From Paratractidigestivibacter sp963640745 (GTDB lineage: Bacteria > Actinomycetota > Coriobacteriia > Coriobacteriales > Atopobiaceae), in the NCBI GenBank assembly GCA_963640745.1, contig CAVIBB010000006.1, positions 1 to 44,075 of the forward strand: a DNA stretch of 44,075 nucleotides, read 5' to 3'. The notes beneath the pieces are model-generated. The model did no database searches. It was not told the DNA's origin and saw only the letters and a list, made by a program, of their open reading frames with translations. The position numbers and the translations under genes are program-made. Positions 34,729-42,643 of this stretch are shown here, piece by piece. Within the stretch, counting starts at the first letter, position 1, and every line of letters starts with the position of its first letter.

Positions 34729-36207
34729 ATGCTCAGAGAGAACCACGCCGTCTGGCGTTGCGGAAAACACGAGATCAGCCTCGCGCGCCCGCGCATCATG
34801 GGCATCCTCAACGTGACCCCCGACTCGTTCTCGGACGGCGGCGACAACCTCGATCCCGAGGCGGCCGTCAAGCGCGGACTCGAGATGCTCAACGAGGGCG
34901 CCGACATCATCGACGTGGGCGGCGAGTCCACGCGCCCCGGGCACCGTCCCGTGAGCCCCGAGGAAGAGGTGCGCCGCATCGTCCCCGTCATTCGCGGACT
35001 CGTGGCCGAGGGCGCCGTCGTCTCGGTGGATACGCGCCATGCCGAGGTTGCGCGGATGTGCGCCCGTCTTGGCGCGGCCATTATCAATGATGTAACCGGT
35101 TTCACCGATCCCGCCATGGTGCAGGTCGCGGCCGAGACCGACTGCGGCTGCCTTGTCATGCACTGGGACAAGGCGGGGCTGGGCACCCGCCCGTCCGGCG
35201 ATGCCCCGGCCACCCGCAAGCAGGTCCAGCTCGACGACTCGCGCCCGGCGCGCCGGGCGCCGGCGGCGCTCGCGGCCCGCGGCGGCGTTTCTCAGCACCG
35301 CTTCACCCTGCCTGACCAGGCGCCCATTATGCGCCAGATCATGGGGTTCCTCGGCGACCAGGCGCGCGTCCTGCAGCGTGCGGGCGTTTCTCACGACCGC
35401 ATCTGCATCGACCCGGGCCCCGGTTTCGACAAGTTCGCCGACGAGGACGTCGTCATCCAGCGCGCCACGCGCTCCATGGTTTCGATGGGTTATCCGCTGT
35501 GCACGGCCGTGAGCCGCAAGCGCTTCGTCGGCGCGGTCGCCGGTGTCGACGATGCCGCCGCCCGCGACGCCGCCACGCAGGGCATCTGCGTCGCGGCCGT
35601 GGCCAACGGCTCGCGCGTCCTGCGCGTCCACGACGTCGCCGGCTGCGCCCAGGCCGTCAACGCCTACTGGGCCGTCGCCGAGAAGGACGCTCGCCAAGGC
35701 TTCGTGAGCCTCGGCTCCAACGTCGGTGAGCGCGAGGCCAATCTTGCCCGCGCGGTGCAGCTCATCGACCAGATTCCGCTTACCTGCGTGGCCAACGTGA
35801 GCCACGCGTACGAGACCGAGCCCGCCTACGGCATCGCCACGCCGGTCGTCAACTGCGTGGCCGAGATCCGCACCGAGCTTCACCCGCTCGTCCTCATGGA
35901 CCACCTGCGCAAAGTCGAGGATAAGCTCGGCCGCAAGCGCGAGGCCGACCGCGACCCCAAGAAGCCCGGCCACGCGTCGCGCACTATCGACTGCGACCTC
36001 ATGTGGGTCGAAGGCGAGACGCACCAGGGCAGCGCGCTCACGCTGCCGCACCCGCGCCTCGGCGAGAGGGACTACGTGATCGTGCCCATGGAGGACCTCA
36101 TGCATAACCCGACGCGCTTCCTCGAGCATGGGGGCGTGAAGGTCTTGCCGCGCGAGGAGCGCGTGGGCGCCGTGACGGCTGATTTGGGGGAGATTGAATG
36201 GCTGTAG
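34729..36207 (+). CDS. folP: Fused dihydropteroate synthase / HPPK (FolP-FolK)
   Basis: Two consecutive folate-pathway enzymes in one 492-residue chain. Residues ~1-315 are DHPS: RIMGILNVTPDSFSDGG, ADIIDVGGESTRPG, SVDTRHAEVA, IINDVTGFTDP and ICIDPGPGFDKF. Residues ~325-492 are HPPK: GFVSLGSNVGEREANLARAV, then the ETEPAYG region, a Lys/Arg-rich loop (LGRKREADRDPKK) and RTIDCDLMWVEG. DHPS joins hydroxymethylpterin-PP to p-aminobenzoate, and HPPK makes that substrate. The middle loop (RPSGDAPATRKQVQLDD to SQHRFTLPDQ) is longer and more basic than in stand-alone DHPS. The start follows GGGAGG. The gene overlaps the next one by 10 bases. Confidence 0.93.
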   Translation: MLRENHAVWRCGKHEISLARPRIMGILNVTPDSFSDGGDNLDPEAAVKRGLEMLNEGADIIDVGGESTRPGHRPVSPEEEVRRIVPVIRGLVAEGAVVSVDTRHAEVARMCARLGAAIINDVTGFTDPAMVQVAAETDCGCLVMHWDKAGLGTRPSGDAPATRKQVQLDDSRPARRAPAALAARGGVSQHRFTLPDQAPIMRQIMGFLGDQARVLQRAGVSHDRICIDPGPGFDKFADEDVVIQRATRSMVSMGYPLCTAVSRKRFVGAVAGVDDAAARDAATQGICVAAVANGSRVLRVHDVAGCAQAVNAYWAVAEKDARQGFVSLGSNVGEREANLARAVQLIDQIPLTCVANVSHAYETEPAYGIATPVVNCVAEIRTELHPLVLMDHLRKVEDKLGRKREADRDPKKPGHASRTIDCDLMWVEGETHQGSALTLPHPRLGERDYVIVPMEDLMHNPTRFLEHGGVKVLPREERVGAVTADLGEIEWL

Positions 36208-36701
36208 CTGCGGTTTTGCGACCCAGTGTGCCGATGGGCTTTATCGACGGCACGACGTTTGTGGCGTCGTTGGGCGCGGCCGAGGCGCTCGGCGCGCACG
36301 TTGCGTGGCCGAACGCGGTCGTGGACGGCGAGGGCCGCGAGCTCGCCCGCGTCACCTGCCGCGCGGGATACGACGACGAGGGCATCTACGTCACCTGCGA
36401 GATCGACGGCGACGTGGCGGACGACTCCGTGGCCGACGCGGTCGTGGCGCGCGTGGACGCGTGGGGCCAGGCGGTGACCGCCGGCAGCAAGGCCGGTCCT
36501 CTTGCCGCCGTGCTCGAGGAGTACTTCGACGCGTGCCTGCTCATGGGCAAGAAGGTCCGCGTGGTGCGGCGCGACGGCAGCCTGGCTTGCGAGGGCGTGC
36601 TCGCGGGCATGGATATCTGGGGCCGCGTGACCGTCAAGCTCGACGACGGACGCGAGGTCGAGATCGCCCCGGGTCAGGCTCGTGTCGAGGCGCTGAGCTA
36701 G
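36198..36701 (+). CDS. Biotin-protein-ligase-like protein, lacking the usual ATP loop
   Basis: A 167-residue protein. The middle (ASLGAAEALGAHVAWPNAVV) resembles the BirA substrate region around its K-W-P-N-D motif. The end (LLMGKKVRVVRRDGSLACEG, then MDIWGRVTVKL and REVEIAPGQARVEAL) resembles the SH3-like C-terminal domain of biotin ligases. The Gly/Arg-rich biotinyl-AMP loop and the N-terminal catalytic part are missing, and the Lys of K-W-P-N is Ala. It is probably not an active ligase, perhaps a regulatory or decayed paralogue. The start overlaps the folP-folK stop by 10 bases with GGGGGAG upstream, so it is translationally coupled to it. Confidence 0.5.
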   Translation: MAVAAVLRPSVPMGFIDGTTFVASLGAAEALGAHVAWPNAVVDGEGRELARVTCRAGYDDEGIYVTCEIDGDVADDSVADAVVARVDAWGQAVTAGSKAGPLAAVLEEYFDACLLMGKKVRVVRRDGSLACEGVLAGMDIWGRVTVKLDDGREVEIAPGQARVEALS

Positions 36702-36736
36702 CGAAAATGGGCGGACACCTTGGCCGCCCCTCTTGG

Positions 36737-36784
36737 TAAAACGCTCCAAGTGGTACTGCCTGCACCGCTTGGAGCGTTTTATTG
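36737..36784. terminator. Bidirectional rho-independent terminator
   Basis: TAAAACGCTCCAAG and CTTGGAGCGTTTTA are exact inverses around a 17-base loop. A and T tracts on both sides suit termination of the folP-folK operon and possibly of transcripts from the convergent coaX gene. Confidence 0.8.
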
Positions 36785-36815
36785 TCCGTTTTCGCGCCAC
36801 TTCGACGTGCTTCTT

Positions 36816-36837
36816 GCCGAGGTGGTACCACCTCGGC
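36816..36837. repeat. Perfect 22 bp palindrome
   Basis: GCCGAGGTGGT followed by its exact inverse ACCACCTCGGC, with no spacer, directly after CTTCTTGCC-type sequence. It lies in the 206 bp between the biotin-ligase-like gene and the coaX stop. It may be a terminator-like hairpin for coaX or a protein site. Confidence 0.65.
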
Positions 36838-36907
36838 GCCAGGCCGTGTCGCGCTGCGCCGCGCTATGCCGTGGTCCTTGCGTCGCCGCGCCTGGCAAGA
36901 AGCGCGC

Positions 36908-37678
36908 TTACTGTTGCCTGAGCCAGATCTCGCGGATGCCGCGCAGGGTGAGGTCGGGGTCCACGGCGTCGAAGAGGTCGGTCGCGCGGCTCACGGTGCG
37001 CGCGAGGCCGCCCGTGCCAACCACGGTGGCGTTCGGCTCGCCGAGCTCGGCCTTCATGCGGGCCACGAGTCCCTCCGCCTGCGCCGCCGCGCCGATGACC
37101 AGGCCGGACTGCATCGCCGTCTCGGTCGTGTCGCCCAGCGCGTGGTCGGGCGCGACCACGGGGATGCTCGCGAGCTTGGCTGCGCGGGAAAAGAGCGCGT
37201 CGGCGCTCAGCATGAGACCCGGGCTTATCGCCCCGCCGCGGTAGGCGCCCTTCGCGTCCACGACGTCGATGTTCGTCGCGGTGCCGAAGTCGACCACGAT
37301 GACCGGCGCGCCGTAGGTCTCGACGGCGGCGATGGCGTTGGCGATGCGGTCGGCGCCCACGGTCTGCGGGCTCGGCATGTCGATGGGCATCCCGTAGTCC
37401 GTCGTGGCGTTGACGAGCAGCGGCTCGTGGCCGAGCATCTCGTTCATGCAGACCCACCAGGCGCGCTGCAGGGGAGGGACCACGCTTGCCACGGCCGCGT
37501 CGGTCACGGCGGCAATGTCGAGGCCGTCCTTGGCAAAGTAAGTCCACAGGCGCGCGTGCAGCATGTCGGAAGTCTGCGCGGGGTCGCTCATCATGCGCCA
37601 TCCCTGGACGAGGGTGTCCTTATCGTCAAAGAGGCCCAGCGTGGACTGGGTGTTTCCCACATCGATGGCCAAAAACAT
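36908..37678 (-). CDS. coaX: Type III pantothenate kinase
   Basis: First step of coenzyme A synthesis: pantothenate + ATP. The 256-residue protein has the CoaX set: MFLAIDVGNTQSTLGLFDD (phosphate loop with Asp6), SVVPPLQ, TVGADRIANAIAAV (catalytic Asp in G-A-D-R), VDFGTATNIDVVDAKGAYRG and GGAISPGL. The frame ends LRGIREIWLRQQ. The start ATG 37676-37678 has AAAGGT upstream. It is divergent from rpmE, so the 37679-37910 gap serves both genes. Confidence 0.94.
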   Translation of the reverse strand: MFLAIDVGNTQSTLGLFDDKDTLVQGWRMMSDPAQTSDMLHARLWTYFAKDGLDIAAVTDAAVASVVPPLQRAWWVCMNEMLGHEPLLVNATTDYGMPIDMPSPQTVGADRIANAIAAVETYGAPVIVVDFGTATNIDVVDAKGAYRGGAISPGLMLSADALFSRAAKLASIPVVAPDHALGDTTETAMQSGLVIGAAAQAEGLVARMKAELGEPNATVVGTGGLARTVSRATDLFDAVDPDLTLRGIREIWLRQQ

Positions 37679-37840
37679 TGGGGCGACCTTTCGTTTGGCG
37701 GGCGCGTGCCCGGGCTCGTCGGGCGCTTACCCGGGCCCGACTCGCGCGGGCCAAGAATTAGACCTGCCAACTGTAACGCAAATCTCCACAGAACGTTCGA
37801 ACCGCGCGGGTCGCGTTCTGATACACTCGAAAAGCTTGAC

Positions 37841-37890
37841 TGTCCTGGTCGGAACCAGGACAAAACCCCTGCCCTGGTCGGAACCAGGGC
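37841..37890 (+). promoter_or_regulatory. Tandem-hairpin leader of rpmE
   Basis: Two hairpins with perfect stems and the same tetraloop: TGTCCTGGT-CGGA-ACCAGGACA and GCCCTGGT-CGGA-ACCAGGGC, 8 bases apart, ending 21 bases before the L31 start. Ribosomal-protein leaders upstream of rpmE are known in several phyla, including described actinobacterial and coriobacterial L31 leaders. Feedback by L31 on its own mRNA is the natural guess. Confidence 0.7.
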
Positions 37891-37910
37891 CGACGAACAG
37901 GAGTCCTGCT

Positions 37911-38339
37911 ATGAAGCAAGGTATTCACCCGAACTACGTGGAGTGCACCGTTCGCTGCACCTGCGGCAACACTTGGACGACTCGCGCGACCAAGTCCGAG
38001 ATGACCCTCGACCTCTGCGACAAGTGCCACCCGTTCTACACCGGCCAGCAGAAGCTCGTCGACACCGGCGGCCGCGTCCAGCGCTTCGCCGACAAGTTCG
38101 GTGGCGCCGCCGCTGCCCAGCTCAAGAAGGCCGAGGAGGCCAAGGCTGCCCGCGCCGCCAAGGCTGCTGAGGCCGAGGCCGCTCGCAAGGCCGCTGCCGA
38201 GGCCAAGGCTGCCGCCAAGGCCGCCCGCGCCGCCGAGTATGCCAAGAAGGCTGCCGCTGAGGCCGAGAAGGCCGCTGAGGCTCCCGCCGCCGAGGCTGAG
38301 GTTGCCGCCGAGGCCGAGACCGAGGCCGCTGCCGAGTAG
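37911..38339 (+). CDS. rpmE: Ribosomal protein L31 with long Ala/Lys/Glu tail
   Basis: The N-terminal ~65 residues are a normal L31: MKQGIHPNYVECTVRCTCGN, then SEMTLDLCDKCHPFYTGQQK. The zinc site has Cys16, Cys18, Cys36 and Cys39. L31 is usually 65-85 residues, but here a further ~75 residues follow, made of Ala, Lys, Glu and Arg heptad-like blocks (KKAEEAKAARAAKAAEAEAA) and ending in an acidic Ala/Glu stretch. The tail would be a helix or coil outside the folded domain. The start follows ACAGGAG. A strong terminator follows. Confidence 0.95.
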   Translation: MKQGIHPNYVECTVRCTCGNTWTTRATKSEMTLDLCDKCHPFYTGQQKLVDTGGRVQRFADKFGGAAAAQLKKAEEAKAARAAKAAEAEAARKAAAEAKAAAKAARAAEYAKKAAAEAEKAAEAPAAEAEVAAEAETEAAAE

Positions 38340-38362
38340 CGCACCGCTTCATCGCAACAAAG

Positions 38363-38399
38363 AAGAACCTCGAGCCCTCACGGCTCGGGGTTCTTTTTG
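38363..38399 (+). terminator. Rho-independent terminator of rpmE
   Basis: AGAACCTCGAGCC and GGCTCGGGGTTCT form a near-perfect stem with a short loop, followed by TTTTTG. Confidence 0.9.
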
Positions 38400-38467
38400 T
38401 GCGCCGCCCCTCCTGCCGCCCGCAGCCCACTCCGCCCGCAACCCCGCCTCCCTCGCCGCCCCTCTCC

Positions 38468-38576
38468 CCAGTTGTGAAGTCTTCACAACGCGATTTAGCC
38501 TTCACAACGCGCAAATCTGGCAAGAAACGCGGTTGTGAGGGCTTCTTTGCGTGGTGAAGACTTCACAACGAGGGGG
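38468..38576 (+). repeat. 109 bp direct repeat, left copy (flanks secreted-protein gene)
   Basis: Identical over 109 bases to 41160-41268, same orientation. Internally palindromic: it begins GTTGTGAAGTCTTCACAAC, ends GTGGTGAAGACTTCACAAC, and holds a GGCAAGAAACGCGG centre. The rest of the 38340-38865 gap has the rpmE terminator, a GC-rich stretch and the promoter region of the secreted-protein gene. Confidence 0.95.
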
Positions 38577-38865
38577 CAACGGACCGTTCGATTGCCGGCG
38601 TGGCGGGCTCGGGTTGCCCCGGCCCCGTCGCCGACGCGCGTATGCCGTGTCCACTGCATCAATAGATTTCAAAGCTCTCAAAAACAGGCGGTCAAAAAGA
38701 AAATTCCATGCCGATTGACCTGCGCAAACGTGACAAATCCGTCAAGTTTGCCGCCGAATTTCCCCGTTATGGTGCGCTAGTGGTGCGCTCACCCCCGTAA
38801 GTTGTCATCACTCCAAACGAGGACCTCAAAAACAAACGGAAGCCAACCACCGAGGGGAGCACACC

Positions 38866-41037
38866 ATGAAGAACCAGAAGACCACCAACAAGTACGCCAT
38901 GCCGGTCCGCCAGCGCGCCATCGCCGCCGTTCTCGCGGGCCTCATGCTCATGAGCACCGTCCCTGCTCAGGCCATCGCCGAGGAGATCCAAGACGCCCAG
39001 GCGACCGTCGCGGCCCAAACAGCCACCGCCGGCACCGAGGAGGTGAGCCAGCCGACCGCCTCGACCGACGCCGCCGCCGCGGCCGACCTGCAGGGCACAA
39101 GAGGCGATGCCTCGGGCGACCAACAGGTCGTCGGCGTGCAGTCAGTCAAGCAGATCTCCGATGAGGAGCAAGCTGCCATCGCCTCCTCCATTGGCGCAGG
39201 GGCCAAGCTCGAGGCTGCCGCATCGGCCGTCGCCGCTCTTTCCCCGAGCGATGAGGCGAACGTAACCTCAGACGACCTTGCAATTGCCGGAGCGCTCGGT
39301 GAGGCAACTGCGGATAAGGCGACTGATAACTCAGCCAACAGCAGCAACGACAACCGTTGGCGTAACAATAGCAACGCCAAAACGTCAGCCCAGCGCAACA
39401 TGGAGTGCGCTTCCGGTCTATTCAAGATGGTCGGCGGCGGCATCGGCAAGAAGCCGGGCGATGTGCTAACCGCGCTGATCGGACTTGCAACAATTAAGGA
39501 CGCGAACGATATCACGACCAACCAGCTTATGGATGAGCTCTGCGACATGGAGATGTCGATTTCTGAGCTCAACCAGCAGGTCGGCGATCTTACGCAGAAT
39601 ATCGGCAGGATGGATGACAGGAACTCCTATCAGGCGTGCGCCGATACGGTGAGGGGTACCGACGAACTCCTGGTCGGTGATGATGGCAGCGTTTTGGGCG
39701 TTCTCAAGCTGGCGAGCGCAAAGCTTGCCGAGTACAAGGAGCTTGATGTCGACGGTAACGAAACCGATAGGGCCTGCTCTCTTGACACCCCGGTCGAGCT
39801 TATTCCCGCTCGGGCTTACAAAGATCTGCTGGGCATCTTTGACGAGGCTAATAAGAGGGCCGGCGAAGCCACTAGTCTTGGGTCCATTGCGGGGGTCGAG
39901 CAGGCGTATTATCAGCTAATCTGCAATCGTTCAGACAGCGTGAACGCTGAGCGAAACATTGTGAGCTCCTATTTCAACTACCTCAGCAGGGTGTTCAACT
40001 GGGACGTCGAGAGCTTCAGCACCAAGCAGCAGTTCCTTGCACGCCTGTCCCAGAAGTACATCAACGCCTATGCGGTCGAAAGCGCGATTATCCGTCTGAA
40101 GATTGCGTCTAATAAGGGTCTCGGAATTGACACCGCTGCTCTCGAGCAGCAGCTGGATTCCCTCACGGCTCGTGCCAAGAAGGTTGGCGAGGCGCTGTTC
40201 GGCGAGGACGGCAACTCCGGCTTTAGCGCGCAGGCTCGTCCGGTCGGGGAGAACAAGGTGAAGTGCTACGTAAACGGCAAGACCTACGACAAGGGGACGT
40301 ACGCTAGGGTCTCCGCATATCCCAAGGCGGCTTTCTGGGACGCGTACAGGACGGGCACCGATAAGTCCCTGGATACGATGTCGACGAACTGGAACGTGTC
40401 TTCTGGGTTCTCTGCCAACGACATCAGGGAAATGGTGTATCGCCTGAATGGCAACAACAGCAGCGGAACGCGTGTTGTTGGTATGAACGAGTGCGGTGTT
40501 GCTCCGACGGTCGGAGAGGGCGACTCTGCTCACGCGGCTACGAACATCGTTGAGGAGATGGAGGCTGTTGGCTTTAAGAATGTCGACACGAGCGGCGATG
40601 AGGAGGGCACCACTTTGAAGTCGCTGCTTTCGAGCGTTAGCAACGTCAGGGGTTATGACAATGGCCTCAGTATTCCTTACAAGACGCTTGACCTCAGCGA
40701 CACGAGCAAGGGTCGCATCTTGCCCGATCTCGGTGGGTACAAAGTTGGCAACAGGCTCGACGCAAGCAAGTGGGTAGTGACTAATGTCACGCGTTGCAAA
40801 GATGACGCCGGCTCCAGCCACAACGTTTTCGAGCTCAATCGCTTTGGGGCCTATTGCGCTCGTGGCCAGCTCGTCAACATCGAGACGGGCGAGATTCTGG
40901 ACAACAACGTGCTCTACTGCCTGCGCGCAGACTTTCGCCTCACTTGGAGCGGGGCTGTTGTCGGCGCTAGCATGAGCTTCGAGTATTACCCGTTCGGCGT
41001 GCTGGCTCCGGGAACCACGGATGCGTCTATTAAGTAA
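38866..41037 (+). CDS. Secreted protein of unknown function
   Basis: A 723-residue protein with a clear signal peptide: basic start (MKNQKTTNKYAMPVRQR), hydrophobic core (AIAAVLAGLMLMSTV), cleavage likely after PAQA or IAEE. Then ~90 Ala/Thr-rich residues (linker-like), then a mixed helical region with several Cys and a Cys-containing C-terminal part (VTNVTRCKDDAGSS, APGTTDASIK). No LPxTG anchor, membrane helix or known domain was found. Codon use shifts from about residue 100 (more AGG, GAT, GTT and AAT than neighbouring genes), which suggests foreign origin for the body. It lies between rpmE and prfA, bracketed by identical 109 bp repeats. The start follows GAGGGGAG. Confidence 0.85.
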   Translation: MKNQKTTNKYAMPVRQRAIAAVLAGLMLMSTVPAQAIAEEIQDAQATVAAQTATAGTEEVSQPTASTDAAAAADLQGTRGDASGDQQVVGVQSVKQISDEEQAAIASSIGAGAKLEAAASAVAALSPSDEANVTSDDLAIAGALGEATADKATDNSANSSNDNRWRNNSNAKTSAQRNMECASGLFKMVGGGIGKKPGDVLTALIGLATIKDANDITTNQLMDELCDMEMSISELNQQVGDLTQNIGRMDDRNSYQACADTVRGTDELLVGDDGSVLGVLKLASAKLAEYKELDVDGNETDRACSLDTPVELIPARAYKDLLGIFDEANKRAGEATSLGSIAGVEQAYYQLICNRSDSVNAERNIVSSYFNYLSRVFNWDVESFSTKQQFLARLSQKYINAYAVESAIIRLKIASNKGLGIDTAALEQQLDSLTARAKKVGEALFGEDGNSGFSAQARPVGENKVKCYVNGKTYDKGTYARVSAYPKAAFWDAYRTGTDKSLDTMSTNWNVSSGFSANDIREMVYRLNGNNSSGTRVVGMNECGVAPTVGEGDSAHAATNIVEEMEAVGFKNVDTSGDEEGTTLKSLLSSVSNVRGYDNGLSIPYKTLDLSDTSKGRILPDLGGYKVGNRLDASKWVVTNVTRCKDDAGSSHNVFELNRFGAYCARGQLVNIETGEILDNNVLYCLRADFRLTWSGAVVGASMSFEYYPFGVLAPGTTDASIK

Positions 41038-41072
41038 TGCTTAACTAAGATCAATGCGAGACTTGAGCGCTT

Positions 41073-41108
41073 GCGGGTCCGTCGCAGCGGCGGCGGGCCC
41101 GCTTTGTG
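41073..41108 (+). terminator. Probable terminator of secreted-protein gene
   Basis: GCGGGTCC pairs with GGGCCCGC (one wobble) across a 14-base loop, followed by TTTGTGT. Moderately strong. Confidence 0.5.
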
Positions 41109-41159
41109 TGCCTTCGCTGGTCTGGCTTCCCACCTGCGCTCCGCCTCGCTCGCCGCCCT

Positions 41160-41268
41160 CCAGTTGTGAAGTCTTCACAACGCGATTTAGCCTTCACAAC
41201 GCGCAAATCTGGCAAGAAACGCGGTTGTGAGGGCTTCTTTGCGTGGTGAAGACTTCACAACGAGGGGG
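41160..41268 (+). repeat. 109 bp direct repeat, right copy (flanks secreted-protein gene)
   Basis: Exact copy of 38468-38576, 2.69 kb away. Recombination between the two would remove the secreted-protein gene and leave one repeat between rpmE and prfA. The rest of the 41038-41538 gap holds a terminator, a possible promoter (TATCCT near 41336) and the short frame at 41396-41422. Confidence 0.95.
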
Positions 41269-41395
41269 GGCTCGCCTGTGCGCTCGCTGCGCGTGGAGAC
41301 CTTCTGACCGGCCTACAAAGCGCAGCTCGTATGGGGTATCCTTTGAAGGCTTAAAACGCTTGGGGCCGATGCCCCGCAGGGCCGGGAGGGCTCGC

Positions 41396-41422
41396 ATGTA
41401 TCTGAGGATGGACAAGTTCTAG
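41396..41422 (+). CDS. Possible 8-codon leader peptide before prfA
   Basis: ATG TAT CTG AGG ATG GAC AAG TTC TAG (MYLRMDKF), preceded by GGGAGGG at good spacing. It ends in TAG, a codon read by RF1 but not RF2, and lies 116 bases before the RF1 gene. It could be a leader that senses RF1 level, or chance. Low confidence. Confidence 0.25.
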   Translation: MYLRMDKF

Positions 41423-41538
41423 CTGGGCCGACGTTTCGCGCCCAACCGCGCCGCGTCGCCAAGCGCCGCGCCCACCTCGCCCGCGGACGCCGCCGCGCTT
41501 CTCCATTCCTCACCGTAACTTAGCTAAGGAGCCCGAAT

Positions 41539-42603
41539 ATGCCCGAAAAGCTTGAAAAGATTATCGCCGCCTACCAGGAGCTCGAGCAGAAGCTCATGGA
41601 CCCGGCCGTCGCTTCCGACCCCAAGGAGTACGCGCGCCTCGCCAAGGAGCACGCCGGCCAGTCCGAGCTCGTCGAGAAGGCCCGCGAGTACCTCGGCGCG
41701 CTCGACGACATCGAGGCCGCCAAGGAGATGCTCCACGAGGCCGACGCCGACGAGAAGGCCATGCTCCAGGAGGACATCTCCGCCAACGAGGCCAAGATCC
41801 CGGCCCTCGAGGACGAGATCAAGATCCTGCTCATCCCCGGCGACCCCAACGACGAGAAGGACACCATCGTCGAGATCCGCGGCGGCGTGGGCGGCGACGA
41901 GGCCGCCATCTTCGCCGGCGACCTCTTCAAGATGTACGAGCGTTTCGCTGCCTCCAAGGGCTGGAAGACCGAGGTCCTCTCGTCCTCGCCGTCCGACGCC
42001 GGCGGCTTTAAGACCATTGAGTTCAAGGTCACGGGCGAGAAGGTCTACTCCGTCATGAAGTACGAGTCCGGCGTCCACCGCGTTCAGCGCGTCCCCAAGA
42101 CCGAGAGCCAGGGCCGCATCCAGACTTCCACGGCCACCGTCGCCGTCCTGCCCGAGGCCGACGAGATCGACATCCAGATCGCGCAGGAGGACCTGCGCAT
42201 CGACACCTACTGCGCCTCCGGCCCCGGCGGCCAGTGCGTCAACACGACCTACTCGGCCGTGCGCATCACCCACCTGCCCACGAACACCGTTGTCCAGTCG
42301 CAGGACCAGCGCTCGCAGATCCAGAACCGCGAGGTCTGCATGCAGATGCTCCGCGCCCGCCTTTACGAGGCCGAGCTCGAGCGTCAGCAGGCCGAGCAGG
42401 GCGCCGAGCGCCTCTCGCAGATCGGCCGCGGCAACCGTTCCGAGAAGATCCGCACGTACAACCAGCCGCAGGACCGCGTGACCGACCACCGCATCGGCTT
42501 CAACTCCACGTACAACGGCGTGCTTCTCGGCAGCAACCTGGGCGACGTCATCGATGCCCTGGCCGCCGCCGAGCGCGCCGAGAAGCTCGCCGAGCAGGTG
42601 TAA
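41539..42603 (+). CDS. prfA: Peptide chain release factor 1
   Basis: Terminates translation at UAA and UAG. The 354-residue length is normal. The tripeptide anticodon region reads QRVPKTESQGR (P-K-T; RF1 has P-x-T, RF2 has S-P-F). The catalytic loop is ASGPGGQCVNTTYSAVRITH with G-G-Q, and VEIRGGVGGDEAAIFAGDLF is present. A Cys follows the G-G-Q where His is common. The start ATG 41539 follows TAAGGAG. In many bacteria rpmE is followed by prfA and then prmC; here the secreted-protein gene separates rpmE from prfA, and prmC is not next. Confidence 0.96.
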   Translation: MPEKLEKIIAAYQELEQKLMDPAVASDPKEYARLAKEHAGQSELVEKAREYLGALDDIEAAKEMLHEADADEKAMLQEDISANEAKIPALEDEIKILLIPGDPNDEKDTIVEIRGGVGGDEAAIFAGDLFKMYERFAASKGWKTEVLSSSPSDAGGFKTIEFKVTGEKVYSVMKYESGVHRVQRVPKTESQGRIQTSTATVAVLPEADEIDIQIAQEDLRIDTYCASGPGGQCVNTTYSAVRITHLPTNTVVQSQDQRSQIQNREVCMQMLRARLYEAELERQQAEQGAERLSQIGRGNRSEKIRTYNQPQDRVTDHRIGFNSTYNGVLLGSNLGDVIDALAAAERAEKLAEQV

Positions 42604-42643
42604 GGGTATAAGGCAAGACGGCATCGCGTTTGTTTGAAACGAT

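Noticed and set aside
38101..38538. Pro/Arg-rich protein overlapping rpmE tail
   Set aside because: Frame-shifted reading of the Ala/Lys/Glu-coding repeat and terminator.
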